From Heterohyrax brucei (lineage: Eukaryota > Chordata > Mammalia > Hyracoidea > Procaviidae): DNA of 64,000 nucleotides. Of this stretch, positions 24,829 to 36,955 are shown piece after piece. The stretch is from NCBI GenBank assembly GCA_028571685.1, contig CM053146.1:27315431-27379430 (forward strand), given 5' to 3'. Under the pieces are notes generated by a model, which saw nothing but the letters and a program-made list of their open reading frames with translations, was not told the origin of the DNA and made no database searches. Within the stretch, counting starts at the first letter, position 1; every line of letters begins with the position of its first letter. The translations under genes and the position numbers were made by a program.

Positions 24829-24986
24829 TCAAACTCACTCCCACTGAGTTGATTCCAACTCACAGAGATCCTATAGAGCAGAGCAGAACTGCTCCACAAA
24901 GTTTCCAAAGAACATCTGGTGGATTTGAACTGCTAACCTTATAGTTAGCAGATGTAGCACTTAACAACTATGACACCAGGGTTTCC
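24829..24986 (-). mobile_element. AfroSINE, type A
   Basis: Complete reverse copy from 'ctcccactgagttgattcca' to 'gacaccagggtttcc'. Confidence 0.88.
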
Positions 24987-26772
24987 TTATTCCCCTTAAA
25001 AGAGTCATTCAACTACCTGTATCTCCATGTGCCATTTTGCTATACTCATTGCAATTTTATCCAAAGTGTTTTCTAACTTATCACATTTTGATTCTACTTT
25101 TGAAATAGCTCAGCAGTTCTTTAAGTTTATTCAAAATAAAATTTCTAGAGTTACTAACACATAGTAGATACAGTACTAAGAAACAAAGCAAAAATTATTT
25201 GAAAAAAAGCTCTTGGCAGGTCCAAGGTGGTGAAATAGTCAGATGCTTCCTGTGGTCCTTCTGACAACAAAGAACCCCCTCCCCAAACAAATGAATTGAT
25301 CATGTGTTAAAAAGTAGGAGCCTTGAACATCAAAGCAAAGTTGAAGAGTCAGAACAAGTGTTAGGGTAAGGGCAAGACAGATTAGAAGCAAGTGAGGATT
25401 TGCCAGACCTGACCTGGCTGGCATTCTGCAGGCTGGATTAGTTGGCACACACAGGCTGAGGCAAGCAGTAGCACTTGGGACATGTTTTCCACATTGGTGG
25501 AAACCAAGTCTCTGGAGACAGTGTGCAAGTTAAGTGCAAGCATCTAACCTATGTTGTGGGATCCTAATAACCCTTCCAACTTTGAGAAGTCTTCTCTACC
25601 TTTCATCCTCCCTCTCCTTACTCTGTTTTGGTCCGGGACTGGCTTCAGTGATTTCTGAGCACACTGGGCCAGAAGTGGGAACTATAATTTGCCAGGGCTA
25701 GTCTATTGACTTTGAAATGATAACACAAATAAATAAATAAATACACAGGAAAAATAATCGTGCAGCTTCCCTTATCTGGAATTTCAGGGCAGGCAGAGCT
25801 CCTTTGCTTAGGTACAGGCATAAAGGATCCATGGACTTCAAATGCCTTTAACCCTGTATAGACCTCTGTGGCCCCATTTCAACAGTGTAGGACCTCATTA
25901 AAATAGTATAACAGGGCATACACCAGAAGCCTCTTTTCAATTGCACCAGATAAACAAAAGGGAAAGATTTGTAATATTTGGCATTTCCCTGCTTATTAAG
26001 CAAGCAAGGTCCTCACCTACACACATCAGGTGCCTGAGGACAGGTGGTTCTACCCATCCCAACCAAGGAACCCAAGATGGGATCCAAGAATAAGTGATGC
26101 TTCCCAGTACTTACAGCCAACATCACTGGGTGCCCAAAGTCTCCAGGTGCAAAACTCACACTTACATGCTTTAAGGAACGTGAAAACATGTTCCATTCAT
26201 GCACTTAACAGTAGCCATCAAGCCTCTTACCTTTTTCAGTACATAACCCTCTGCTGCAGCCAATTATCTGTATCTATTCCAGTCACCCCTATAAATCCCT
26301 ACCCATCTAGGAATATAGATGAAAGCTTGTACCACACACCTGGTGACTGACTACCTGGAATTTGAACTGAATTCACAAAAGAAAAGTGAATGGACTCCAG
26401 GGATCACATACCATGTAGCAGCACTAGCCACCTGGTACCAAGACATGAGAGTTTCAAAGATACTGATGATCAAAGTACTAAGAAGCTAGGACATAGTGAA
26501 CAAACATAAACAGATGTAATAACTTACTGCTGGCTCAAATACAGCAGTCCACTTCAAATCACTCAAAGAAGCAAATCACAATGGCCTCAGCAAGAGAGGC
26601 AAACAAAGAACTAGGAAATCTTTTGGAGGAAAAGGTGATCATGAAATTGCTGGAGGTAGAATTCAAAAGATTAATATACAGAGCTCTTCAAGAGATCAGA
26701 CAAAATGGAGCCAAGCCAAAGAACACACAGACAAAGCAATGAGGAATTTTGGGTGGTTACACCATAGCAGAA

Positions 26773-26918
26773 AACTCTGGCAGTGTGGTGCTTAAGTGCT
26801 ATGACGGCTAATCAAGCACACTATGAATCCACCAGGGGCTCCTTGGAAACCATATGGGGGAGTTCTACTCATTCCAATAGCTTGCTATGAATTGTAGTCA
26901 ACTAGATAGCAGTACTGG
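26773..26918 (+). mobile_element. AfroSINE, type A, inside L1-B
   Basis: Forward copy in the L1-B ORF1 region; 'tgaatccaccaggggctcct' and 'tggaaaccatatgggggagt' are clear. The head is diverged. Confidence 0.78.
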
Positions 26919-27189
26919 ACAGCAGCAGTTGAGATACAGCAGCAAGAGCCCATGGTGTGTCAATAAAAAGAAATCCAAAAGAACAACACTAGTATTTCAG
27001 AATTAGACAACTCAGTATGATTTACAAAAGAAAATCATATGAGCAGAGCTGAGGCAACGGAAGTCATAATTAGTGAGACTGAAGGTGAAGCACTTGACAC
27101 CAACATATTTGAGGAAAAATCAAACAAAAGAATAAAAAAGAAATGAAGAGACCCTAAAAATTACATGAAACTCTATGAAGAGGAAGGAA

Positions 27190-27348
27190 ATTCTGGTGGT
27201 AAATAGTAAATAAGTGGTACAGCTGCTAACCAAAAGGTTGGTGGCTCTAATCCACCAGGTACTCCTTGGAAACTATGGGGCAGTTCTACTCGGTCTTATA
27301 GCATCACTATGAGTAGTAATCAACTCAACAGCAGTGGGTTTGGGTTGG
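27190..27348 (+). mobile_element. AfroSINE, type A, inside L1-B
   Basis: Forward copy with 'taaccaaaaggttggtggct', 'ccttggaaactatggggcag' and the tail 'cagcagtgggtttgg'. Splits ORF1. Confidence 0.87.
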
Positions 27349-27349
27349 G

Positions 27350-27577
27350 TGTGGGTTTGTCAAGAGGAATAACTTACAAGTGATTGGAATACCAAAATGG
27401 GGGGAAATGGCACAAAATACACAGAGAATTGTTGAAGATTTGTTGGCAGAAAACTTCCCTGACATTGTGAAAGACAAGAATGCATCTATCCAAGAAGCCC
27501 ATGGAACCTCACATAGGGAAGATCCCAAAAGAAAAGAAAAGTCACCTACAAAGGAAAATCATAAGACTAAGCTTTGA
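27350..27577 (+). pseudogene. L1-B ORF1 C-terminal remnant
   Basis: Plus-strand piece reading NNLQVIGIPKWGEMAQNT, then VEDLLAENFPDIVKDKN. This is the RRM/C-terminal start of L1 ORF1p, the chaperone that coats L1 RNA. It follows a SINE at 27190-27348 which separates it from the coiled-coil part near 26580-26760. A stop at ~27576 ends the frame. Confidence 0.75.
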
Positions 27578-28579
27578 CTACTCAGCGGAAACCATGCTGG
27601 CAAGAAAGCAATGGAATACCACATAAAACCTTGAAGGAGAAGAGCTGTCTCTTAAACATGATGGTGAAATTAAGGCATTTCAAGATGAACAAAAGTTACA
27701 GGAATTTGTAAAAACCAAACCAGATTGTAAGAAATATTAAAAGGGAGATCTCCAGTTAGAGAAACAGTATTATCAGACACTATCCCAAAACAAGAAGACA
27801 GACAGAACAACCAGTTTTCAACCTAGATATGGAAGCCATACAGTCAGTCAAAACCAAAACAGTGAAAACTGGAAAATACAGATGCCAAGATGTAAAAGAT
27901 ACTAACATTTAAAAAAGGGATAGTACATAGTTTAATCATAGAACTTTCACATTAAGAGGAAGTTAAGACAATGTTAAGAAATAAAAGATTGATTTAAACT
28001 TCACACTGCAAAGGAAAGTAACAATCCTACACATCAAAATAAAAATAAGAAACACAAAGACTCAGCAAATAAAAATAAACAACAATGAAAAGTAGAAAAA
28101 GAAAATGCATAAATAAAAAATAGCTCAGCATAGAAAATCAAGTGGAACAAAGAAAGTGTCAACAACACACACACTAAAAACAAAAACATAACTGACAGCA
28201 GGAAACTCATACCAATCAATAATTACACTGACTGTAAATAGACTAAGACAGAGAGGTGCAGAATGGATTCAAAAACATGATCTATCTATATGCTGCCTAC
28301 AAAAGACACATCTAAGACTCAAAGAGAAAAATAAACTAAAACCTTAAGGATATAAAAGATATAGCAAGCAAAAAAACAATTAAAAGAAAGCAGGAATGAC
28401 AACATTAATCTCTGTCAAAATAGGCTTTAAAGCAAAATCCACCACAAAATATAAGGAAGGACGCTATATAATACACCAGGAGGAAATTACTATAATAAAT
28501 ATTTATGCACCCAATTTTGGAGTTCCAAAATCCACAAAATAAACATTAATACCACTGAAAGTGACATATAAAAGTCAAT

Positions 28580-28732
28580 CCTACTGTAATCAAGTTGATT
28601 CTGACACATAAAGACCCTATAGGACAGAGTAGAACAGCCTCAAATAGTTTTCAAAGAATATCTGGTGGATTCAAACTGTCAACCTTTTGGGTGGCAGACA
28701 TAGCTCTTAACTACTAAACCACCAAGGTTTCT
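28580..28732 (-). mobile_element. AfroSINE, type A, inside L1-B
   Basis: Reverse copy in the endonuclease region of L1-B, 'gtaatcaagttgattctgac' to 'accaccaaggtttc'. Confidence 0.86.
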
Positions 28733-29479
28733 GAAAAGAGAAATAGACAGATCTAAATAGTCCTCCACAAAAGGACAGACCATGTAGAAAGAAGCTCAGT
28801 AACGATTTAAATGCTGTGATCAAAGAACTTGATGCCACAGGTATACGAGAATACTCCACCCAACTCCAGCTGCCAAGTATAAATTCTTTTCCAGTAAACA
28901 TAAAACAGTCTCCCAAACAAATAACACATAGGGAAGCAAAGTAAATCTTAATGAAATTCAAAACACCAGGATATTACAAAGCATTTTTTTCTCACCATAA
29001 AGTCATAAAAGCAGAAACCAACAATAGAAAAATCAAGGGGGGAAACAATCAAACACATGGAAACTCAACAATATCTCACTAAAAAACTACTGTGCTGTAG
29101 AAGAAATCACGGATGGAACATAGACATGTATAGCAACAAATGAGAATAAAAACACATTCTACAAGAATCTTTGGGACACAGTAAAAGCATGACTCAAAGA
29201 TCAATTTATAGCAATACACACAGAAATTCAAAACAAAGAATTAGACAAAATCAAAGTTAGCCCTGCAACTGAAACAGGCTGAGACCAGCAAAAGAAGCCA
29301 TTGAGCACCAGAAGACAGGAAATAACAAAAATTAGAGGAGAAATAAAAACAAAATAGGGAGCATCAGCAAAATCCTAGCCAATAGAATTCAACAACATAT
29401 CAAAAAACTAATTCATCTTGACTAAGTTGGATTCATACCACAGACGCAAGGCTGGTTCAACATCGGAAAAACAATTAAT

Positions 29480-30546
29480 GTGATCTACCATATAAATAAC
29501 TCAAAGAACAAGAATCACCTGATTTTCTCAATAGATGCAGAAAAGGTATTTGACAAAGTCCAACATCCATTCATGTTAAAAACTCTCAGCAAAATAGCAA
29601 TAGAGAGGAAATTACTCAGTGCAATAAAGAGCATCTACATTATCCTGAATGGAAAGAGAAAGAAAGAATTCCTCCTGAGAACAGGAACTAGACAAGGATG
29701 CTCTTATCACATCTATTCAACCTTGTTCTAGAGGTTCTAGCCAGAGCAATTAGATAAGACAAAGAAACAAAAGGCATCTGCATTGCCAAAGATGAAGTAG
29801 AAATCGCCCTATTTGCAGATGATATGATTGTATACTCAGAGAATCCTAAAGAATCTATAAATCAACTACTGGAACTAATAGAAGAGTTCAGCAAAGTATC
29901 AGGATATAAGATAAACATAAGTAAATCAGTAGGATTCCATTACACCAATAAAGAGAACATCAAAGAGGACATCACAAAATCAGTATCATTTACTATAGCC
30001 CCCAAGAAGATAAAAAAGACCTAGGAATAAATCTAACTAGAGAAATAAGAGACCTATACAGAGAGCTAGAAGACCTTCTTGCAAGAAACAAGAAGAGATT
30101 TACATAAGTGGAGAAACTTATCCAGCTCATAGACAGGAAGATTTAACATTGTGAAAATATCTATTTTACCCAAAGTGATCTACATATACAATGCATTCCC
30201 AGTAGAAATCGCAATGGTATTTGCTAATGATATGGAGAAACAAACCACCAACTTTGTTTTGAAAGGGAAGAAACCTCAGATGAGTAAAGCACTACCAAAC
30301 AAGAGGAACATAGTGGGAGGCCTCACACTACCTTACCTTAGAACTTATAACATTGCCACAGTAGTCAAAAAGGGCTGGTACTGGTACAAAAATAGACACA
30401 GAGACCAATGGAACAGCGTTGAAATCCCAGAAATATCACCATCATCATATGAACAGTTGATATTTGACAAAGGCCCAAAGGTCATAAACTTAGGTAAAAA
30501 CATTCTCTTTAACAAATGGTGTCAGAAAAATTGGATATCCATCTGA
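29480..30546 (+). pseudogene. L1-C ORF2 reverse-transcriptase remnant
   Basis: Three open pieces in different frames: 29480-29731 ([20 protein letters not shown], the first RT aspartate block; then TGTRQGC), 29824-30024 ([12 protein letters not shown]) and 30151-30546 (KGKKPQMSKALPNKRNIVGG, typical of the ORF2 domain after RT). Before 29824 the catalytic site reads LFADDMIVY, so its aspartates are preserved. Frameshifts at ~29730 and ~30020 and a stop at 30544 make it inactive. Confidence 0.86.
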
Positions 30547-30784
30547 AAAAAATGGAAACAGGACCCATATCTCCCACCTTACACAAAAACTAACTCAAAA
30601 TGGATCAAAGACCTAAATAAGAAACCTAAAATGATAAAGATCATGCAAGAAAAAATAGGGTCAACAACAGAATTTCTAATACATGGCTTAGACAGTCTTC
30701 AAAATCTGACTAACAATGCATGAGCAACAATGGGAACTACTAAGAATCAAACACTTTTGGTCATCCAAAGACTTTTTCAAGAGA

Positions 30785-30847
30785 GTTAAAAGACCTAATG
30801 TTAAAGTTAAAAGTTAAGTTAAAAGATCTAAAGTTAAAAGACCTACA
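30785..30847 (+). repeat. local expansion of 'gttaaaag' in L1-C
   Basis: Four to five copies of gttaaaag/gttaaagt words, with 'gttaaaagacct' at both ends. Other L1s in the window lack this, so it is a local slippage expansion. Confidence 0.7.
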
Positions 30848-33525
30848 GAATGGGAAAAAACATTTGGCAACTGTTTGTCTAACTGACATCTGATCTCCAT
30901 AATCTACAAATTACTGCAAAATATCCACCAGAAAAAAGTAAATAAAACCCAAATAAGCAATGAGCCAAGAAGATGGGCACTTCACCAAAGAAGACATCTA
31001 GGCAGCCAAAATACATATGAGGAAATGCTCACAATTATTAGTTATTAGAGAAATCCAAATCAAAACCATAATGAGATACCATCTCTTCCCATCCAAAAAC
31101 CACAAAACAACAAATCCTGGAGAGGGTGCAGAGAGATTGGAACTCTCCTACACTGCTGATGGGACTGTGAAATGGTACAACCTCTTTGGAAAGAAATTCA
31201 GAGCTTCCTTAAGAAGCTAGAAATAGAAACACCATTTGATACAGTCATCCAACTGCTCAGAATACATCCCACAGAATTAAAGGTGGTCACAAAAACAGAT
31301 ATATGCACATAGATGTTTATTACAGCACTGTCAACAATAGCAAAAAGGTGGAATCAACCCAGATGCCCATCAACAGATGAAAGGATAAAAAACCATAGTA
31401 TATATACTCAAAGGAACACTTTGCATTGATAAAGAAAAATGATGATTTCAGAAAGTATCTCATAACCTGGTTTCAAGTGGAAGACATTTTGCTAAGTGAA
31501 ATCAGTCAGCAGAAAAATGACGACCCCTGCTGTAAGGACTTAAAAGTAGATTTATGCACAGAAGACAAGACTCTTTGACGGCTACAAGGGTGGGAAGGGA
31601 GGGAGAGGGGAGGGCATCGACTAGAGAGTTGATAGAAATTTGTTTAGAGAAAAGCAGTGATAGCATACAGTAGAGAGTAGAATAACTTAACTGGACTTCA
31701 CCATACACTGAAATGTTTTCTAAACTGAACCTAATATTTAGCAGGGATAGGGATCTGTGGACTATATATTCAGGGAGCATCGAGGCCAATTGTCCTAATT
31801 AGTCTATTGCTAACAGAATCTTGTACACCCATATTGGTGACCGGTGTCTGGAGTCTTAAAAGCTAGCAAGCAACCATCTAAGGTACACCAAATGGTCCCA
31901 AATGATCCAGAAAAGATGATCACCAAGAACAATAAAGAAATGATAAAAAATGCTCCAGGAGACAGACAGAATCATGTGAATGGGAGACTGTATCAACATG
32001 AGACCAGAAGAACAACATGGTACGTGACTACTACCAAAGACAGCCGTGATAGGGGACACAAGGTAGACTCTCTGAGGGAACATAAGAAAAAGAGATTTCA
32101 TCCTAAGAACTCTACCAAAAGACCTGAACTGATGGTCTAACAGCCTGCAGGACCCCTTGGGAATATGGCCCCTAGACCTGCTGCTGTCCCTGACCAGAAA
32201 CCAGTAATGAGTCCACTCTTCAGACAAGAATGGACTGGACTTGGGGATACAATGTGACCATATTGTTCTATGCCTTTATAGGAGGTTGCCCTACTGATCT
32301 CTTTAAAGAAGAGAGTGAATAGAGGGAGATAGATGCTTGTTAAGAGGATACTAGACATATAGCGTAAAAAGGAGAAGTGTGCTGTCACCAGGAGGGGAGA
32401 CCAAAGGCAGCTGCAGATAGGTGGGCAGGCATCACCTATTTGTACTGTACACTTTTGCATAATCACAATAAAAAATAAAATAAAGAACAGAAAAACAATT
32501 GAAAGGGTTAAAAAAGACCAAAAGCTGGTTCTTTGAAAAGATCAACAAAATCAATGAACCACTGGCCAAGCTGACAGAAGAAAAATAGAGGGGCCTGAAT
32601 AAGAAACGAGATGGCCTATATAAAAAAATACTCTACTGAAACTGAAAGAATCATAACTGATTACTATGAAACATCGTATTCCAACTAATTTGAAAATCTA
32701 GAAGAAATGGACAAATTTCTAGAAACACATTACGTACAAAAGTAGAAAACAAATCCATAACAAAAGATGAGACTGAAGAGATAAATTAAAAAAAAAAAAT
32801 TAAACAACACCAACAAACAAAATCCTTGCCCTGACAGCTTCGCTGGAGAATTCTATGAAACTTTCAGAGAAAAGTTACAATCACTACTGCTAAAGGTATT
32901 TCAGACTTATAAAAGGATGGAATACTCCCAAACTCATTCTGTGAAACCAGCATAACCTGGATACCAAAATCAGAGAAAAACATCACAAAAAAGGAAAATT
33001 ATAGACCAATATCCCTCATGAATACAGATAGGAGAATTCTCAACAAAATTCTAGTCAATAGAACTCAACAACGTGTCAAAAGAATAACTCACCATGACCA
33101 AACGGGATTCACACCACATATGCAGAAATGGTTCAACATTAGAAAAACAATCAAAGTAATCTATTACACAACTAACACAAAAGAGAAAGAACAGATACCC
33201 TTATCAGATGAAGCATAAAAGGCATTTGACAAAATCTAACATCTATTCATAATAAAAACACAGCAAAACAGTAATAGGAGGGCAATCTGTCAACACAATA
33301 AAGGGCTTTTATACAAAGCCAACAGCCAACAGGAACCTCAATGACGAAAGTCTAAAAGCATTCCATTTGAGAATGGTAAGCAGACAAGGATAACTTTAAT
33401 CACAACTCATACTGAGCAATGCACTGGAAGTCCTAGCCAGAGCAACAAGGCTAAGGGGGTGGAAAAATGGCATGGAAATTGGTATAGAAGACATAATAGT
33501 GTCCCCATTTGTCGTGGATATGATG

Positions 33526-34044
33526 CAAAGGACCTCTTCAAAGTATTCAAGAGTAAGGATGTCACCTTGAAGACTAAAATGCACCTGGCCCAAGCCATGG
33601 TATTTTCAATCACATCATATGCATATGAAAACTGAACTATGAACAAAGAAGACGGAAGAAGAATTGATGCCTTTGAATTGCAGTGTTGGAGAAGAAAGTT
33701 GAACATAACATGGATCGCCAAAAGAACAGACACATCTATTCTGGGATAAGTTACAACTGGAATTCTCCTTGGAAACAAAGATGGCAAGACTGCATCTTAC
33801 ATACTTTAGACATGTTGTAGGAAAGATCAGTCCCTGGAGAGGGACATCATGCTTGGTAGAGTGGAGGGTCAGTGAGAAAGAGGAAGACCCTCGACGACAT
33901 GGATTGACACAGAGGCTGCAACAATGGGCTTAAGAATAAAACCAAATTGTAGATGAGACACAAGACCGGGAAGTGTTTTGTTCTGTTGTTTGTAGGGTCG
34001 CTATGAGCTGGAACTGACTTGACAGCACCTAACAACAAAACAAC
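33526..34044 (+). mobile_element. 5'-truncated RTE (R3) in L1-B with target duplication
   Basis: The last 519 bp of an RTE: 'aaggatgtcaccttgaagac' near the start, the FELQCWRRKL-type block near 33680, and the end 'cagcacctaacaacaaaaca'. ATGATG stands on both sides (33520-33525 and 34045-34050), and the L1-B text around it is continuous (gtggatatgatg / ttatatgcagaa). It splits the L1-B catalytic region. Confidence 0.92.
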
Positions 34045-35226
34045 ATGATGTTATATGCAGAAAACCACAAAGAATCCACAAGAAAAGTACTGGAACTAAT
34101 AGAAGAGTTCAGAAAAGTTTCAGGATATAAGAAAAACATATGAAAATCAGGTGGAATCCTCTACATCAACAAAAAAAAAAATCTTCAAAGAGGACATCAA
34201 CAAGTCAATAGCATTTACAATAGCTCCCCCAAACATATTTAGGAATAAATCTAACTAGAGGAGTAAATGACCTATACCAAGAAAACTACAATACGCTACT
34301 GCAAGAAGCCAAAAGAGATCTACATACGTGGAAAACAAGATTGTCAAAATGTCAATTCTACCCAAAGCAACCTACAGATGCAATGCAATTTCAATCTCAA
34401 TCTCAATTCCAACTATGCTTTTTAATGATACTGAGAAATAAATCACCAGCTTCATACAGAAAGGGAAGACCTTCTGGATTATTAAACATTACTGAAGAAG
34501 AATAACAAAGCAGGGAGCTTCACTCTACCTAAATTTAGAGCCTATTACATCACCATAGAAGTCGAAACAACTGGGTACTGGTACAAAAACAGATACAGAG
34601 AACAATGGCACAGAGTTGAGAATCCAGACAAATTCATACTCTTATGGGCATCTGACATTTGAAAAGCCCCAGTCCATAAATGAAGAAAACATATTCTCTT
34701 TCACAAATGGTATTAACATAACTGTATATCCACCTGCAAAAAAAAAACCCAAAACCAAAAAATAAGACCCATACCTCACACCATGTACAAAAACAAACTA
34801 AAAGTGAACTGAAGATCTAAACATGAGATCTAAAATAATGAAGATAATGGAAGAAAAAATGAGGACAATGCTAGGAGCCCCAGTACATGGCATAAACAGA
34901 ATACAAGAAACAACCAACAATGCACAAACACTAGACGAGAAACTAGATAATCAGGAGCTTCCATAAATGAAACACTTATGCTCATCTAAAGACTTCAACA
35001 GATCAGTAAAAAGAAAACCTATAGACTTGGAAAAAATGTATAGCTATGACATCTTTTCAGAATCTAAACTTTAAAATCTACAAGATATTACACCACCTCA
35101 AAGACGGAAAGCAAATAATCCAACTTAAAAAAAGGAGTTAAAGGATACAAACAGGCACTTCATGAAAGAAGACATCCAGACAGCTAATAGATATATGGGG
35201 AGTTCCTCATGATCATTAGCTACTAG

Positions 35227-35252
35227 CCAGCCAAGTGCTGTCGAGTCGGATC
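35227..35252 (-). repeat. 26-bp AfroSINE/RTE tail fragment in L1-B
   Basis: 'gccaagtgctgtcgagtcgg' sits inside L1-B 3' sequence. Related words 'agctacta' and 'gctagcacta' flank it, possibly a target duplication. Confidence 0.45.
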
Positions 35253-36672
35253 GTAGGCTAGCACTAATACAAGAAACACAAAAGAATAAGTGTTTGAGAA
35301 TTTGTAAAAAGACTGTAAAACTTATACACTGCTGGTGGGAATGGGAATGTAAAACGGTTCAGCTACTTTGGAAATCGATTTGGCATTTGCTGAAAAAGTT
35401 AGAAATAGAAGCACCATATGATCCAGACACTCTTTAGAATATATGCTAGAGAAATAAGATCTGCCATATGAATAGACACACACATACATGTTCATTGCAT
35501 CACTGTTCACAATAGTCAATTGATAGAAACAACGTAGGTGGTCATCACAGAAATATGGATAAAGCACACAATGGAATACTATGCAACAATAAAAAATGAT
35601 GAATTCAAGAAACATCTCATGGATGAATGCGAAAGGCATTATGTTGAGTGAAATTAGTCACAAAAGGACAAATATTGCATGAGGCCAATATTACAAGAAC
35701 TCAAGAAAGGATCTAAACACAGAAGAAAATATTCTTTGATGGTTATGAGGGTGAAGAGGGAAAGACAAGTAATATTTACTAACTAGATAACACAAAAGAA
35801 TCTTAAAATCAGGGAAGGACAACACACAATAGAGGCGACATCAGCACAACTTAACTAAACCAAATGCCAAGACATTTACTGAATACAACCAAACATTTAA
35901 AGGGACATAGTAGTTTATTAGGAAATTGTTCTTCCCTCCACTTTGCTGAGTGGCATATTGGGTCTTAAAATCTTGATGAGTGACCATCTAAAATGCATCA
36001 GTTGGTTCCAACACACTTTTGCAAAGAAGAATTAAGAATATCCAAGACAAAAGGCAAGTATTAGCCTAACAGGAAAAAAGAAAAAGGAAAACAAACCCTT
36101 TGGCATGTGAAACACAGACTCCATTAGCCTGAGACTGGAAGAAGAAAAATGGTACCCACTACCACCAGTGATGCCTCTGACAGGGAATACAACTGAGAGT
36201 CCCTAAGATAGCATGAGAAAAATGGGGTGCAGAACTCAAATTCACATCAAAAGACCAGACTTAATGATTGCCTGAGACTGAAGGAACCCTAAAAGCCAAG
36301 GTCCCTGAGCTGTCCATTAACCCCTTAACTAAAATCATTCTCGAAGTCAACTCTTCAAACAAAGATTAGACTAAACTATAAAACACAACATACGACTTTT
36401 GAAGAGTGTGTTTCTTAGTTCAAGCAGAATGTAGGACAACAAATACGCAGCTCCTGTCCAATGGCAGTATGAGAAGGTAGAACGAAAGAAAAACTGGTTG
36501 CACGGACATGGGAAACCCAGAGTAAAACGGGGGAGTGTTCCGTCACAAGACAGGAATTGCAACTAGAGTTACATAACAAATAAGTGCTTACATTTTTTTT
36601 TAATTAACTTGAGCTATAAACTTTCACCTAAAGTTCACACACAAAAAAGTTCCCTTTTTTAAAAAAAAAATT

Positions 36673-36955
36673 AGGAAGTATTTTACACATTGTCCAATTA
36701 TGTTCTTCAAGTTCATGATCTTTGGGAGTAAAACATATCAGTGGTGTTAACTACTTAATGAACATTTCATTACTCATGATTAAAAGTGAATTAGCTACCA
36801 AGGGAAGATATTTTGCCTTAGGAAGTATATCAAAAAGAACCCAAATTCAAATGTTTATAATGCCCTAGAGAAAAGCTGAAAGCAATGATTTGTTGTTAGC
36901 TACCAGAGCACACTTGAACATTTCAAATATATGATGTAGGAAAGAAACATTTTTC
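36673..36955. other. spacer between L1-B and L1-D
   Basis: About 280 bp of AT-rich sequence that I cannot assign, between the A-rich end of L1-B and the T-rich end of L1-D. Confidence 0.45.

Larger units (their letters stand above)
29358..32470 (+). mobile_element. younger 5'-truncated LINE-1 (L1-C) nested in L1-B
   Basis: Contains the RT and C-terminal half of ORF2 (29360-~31500) and a ~1-kb 3'UTR ending 'ataaaaaataaaataaag'. L1-B reads 'attagaggagaaata' before it and 'gaacagaaaaacaattg' after it, and an A-rich word (aaataaaaacaaaatag / aaaaataaaataaag) is duplicated at the ends. Its 3'UTR resembles those of L1-E, L1-G and L1-H, so it belongs to the later subfamily. Confidence 0.87.
25197..36672 (+). 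mobile_element. old LINE-1 (L1-B), nearly complete, with nested insertions
   Basis: Starts with an L1-type 5' end ('ggtccaaggtggtgaaatag') and ends with an L1 3'UTR and A-rich tail near 36672. Order: 5'UTR 25197-~26570, ORF1 region ~26580-27700, ORF2 endonuclease ~28200-29060, RT ~32800-34600, 3'UTR ~35640-36672. Three SINEs, a 3.1-kb L1 (29358-32470) and a 519-bp RTE (33526-34044) interrupt it. Without them ~7.3 kb remain, a normal full length. L1 text resumes in register after each insertion. Heavily mutated; antisense to DPP10. Confidence 0.87.

Noticed and set aside
26030..26350. 106-residue plus-strand frame as a gene
   Set aside because: It falls in the L1-B 5'UTR and has no domain or family resemblance.
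27600..27960. Separate HAL1-type element after ORF1 of L1-B
   Set aside because: The sequence is collinear with the rest of L1-B and leads into its endonuclease region, so a separate element is not needed.
31844..32466. Overlapping frames of 98-123 residues on both strands
   Set aside because: They cover the L1-C 3'UTR, which is non-coding in L1.
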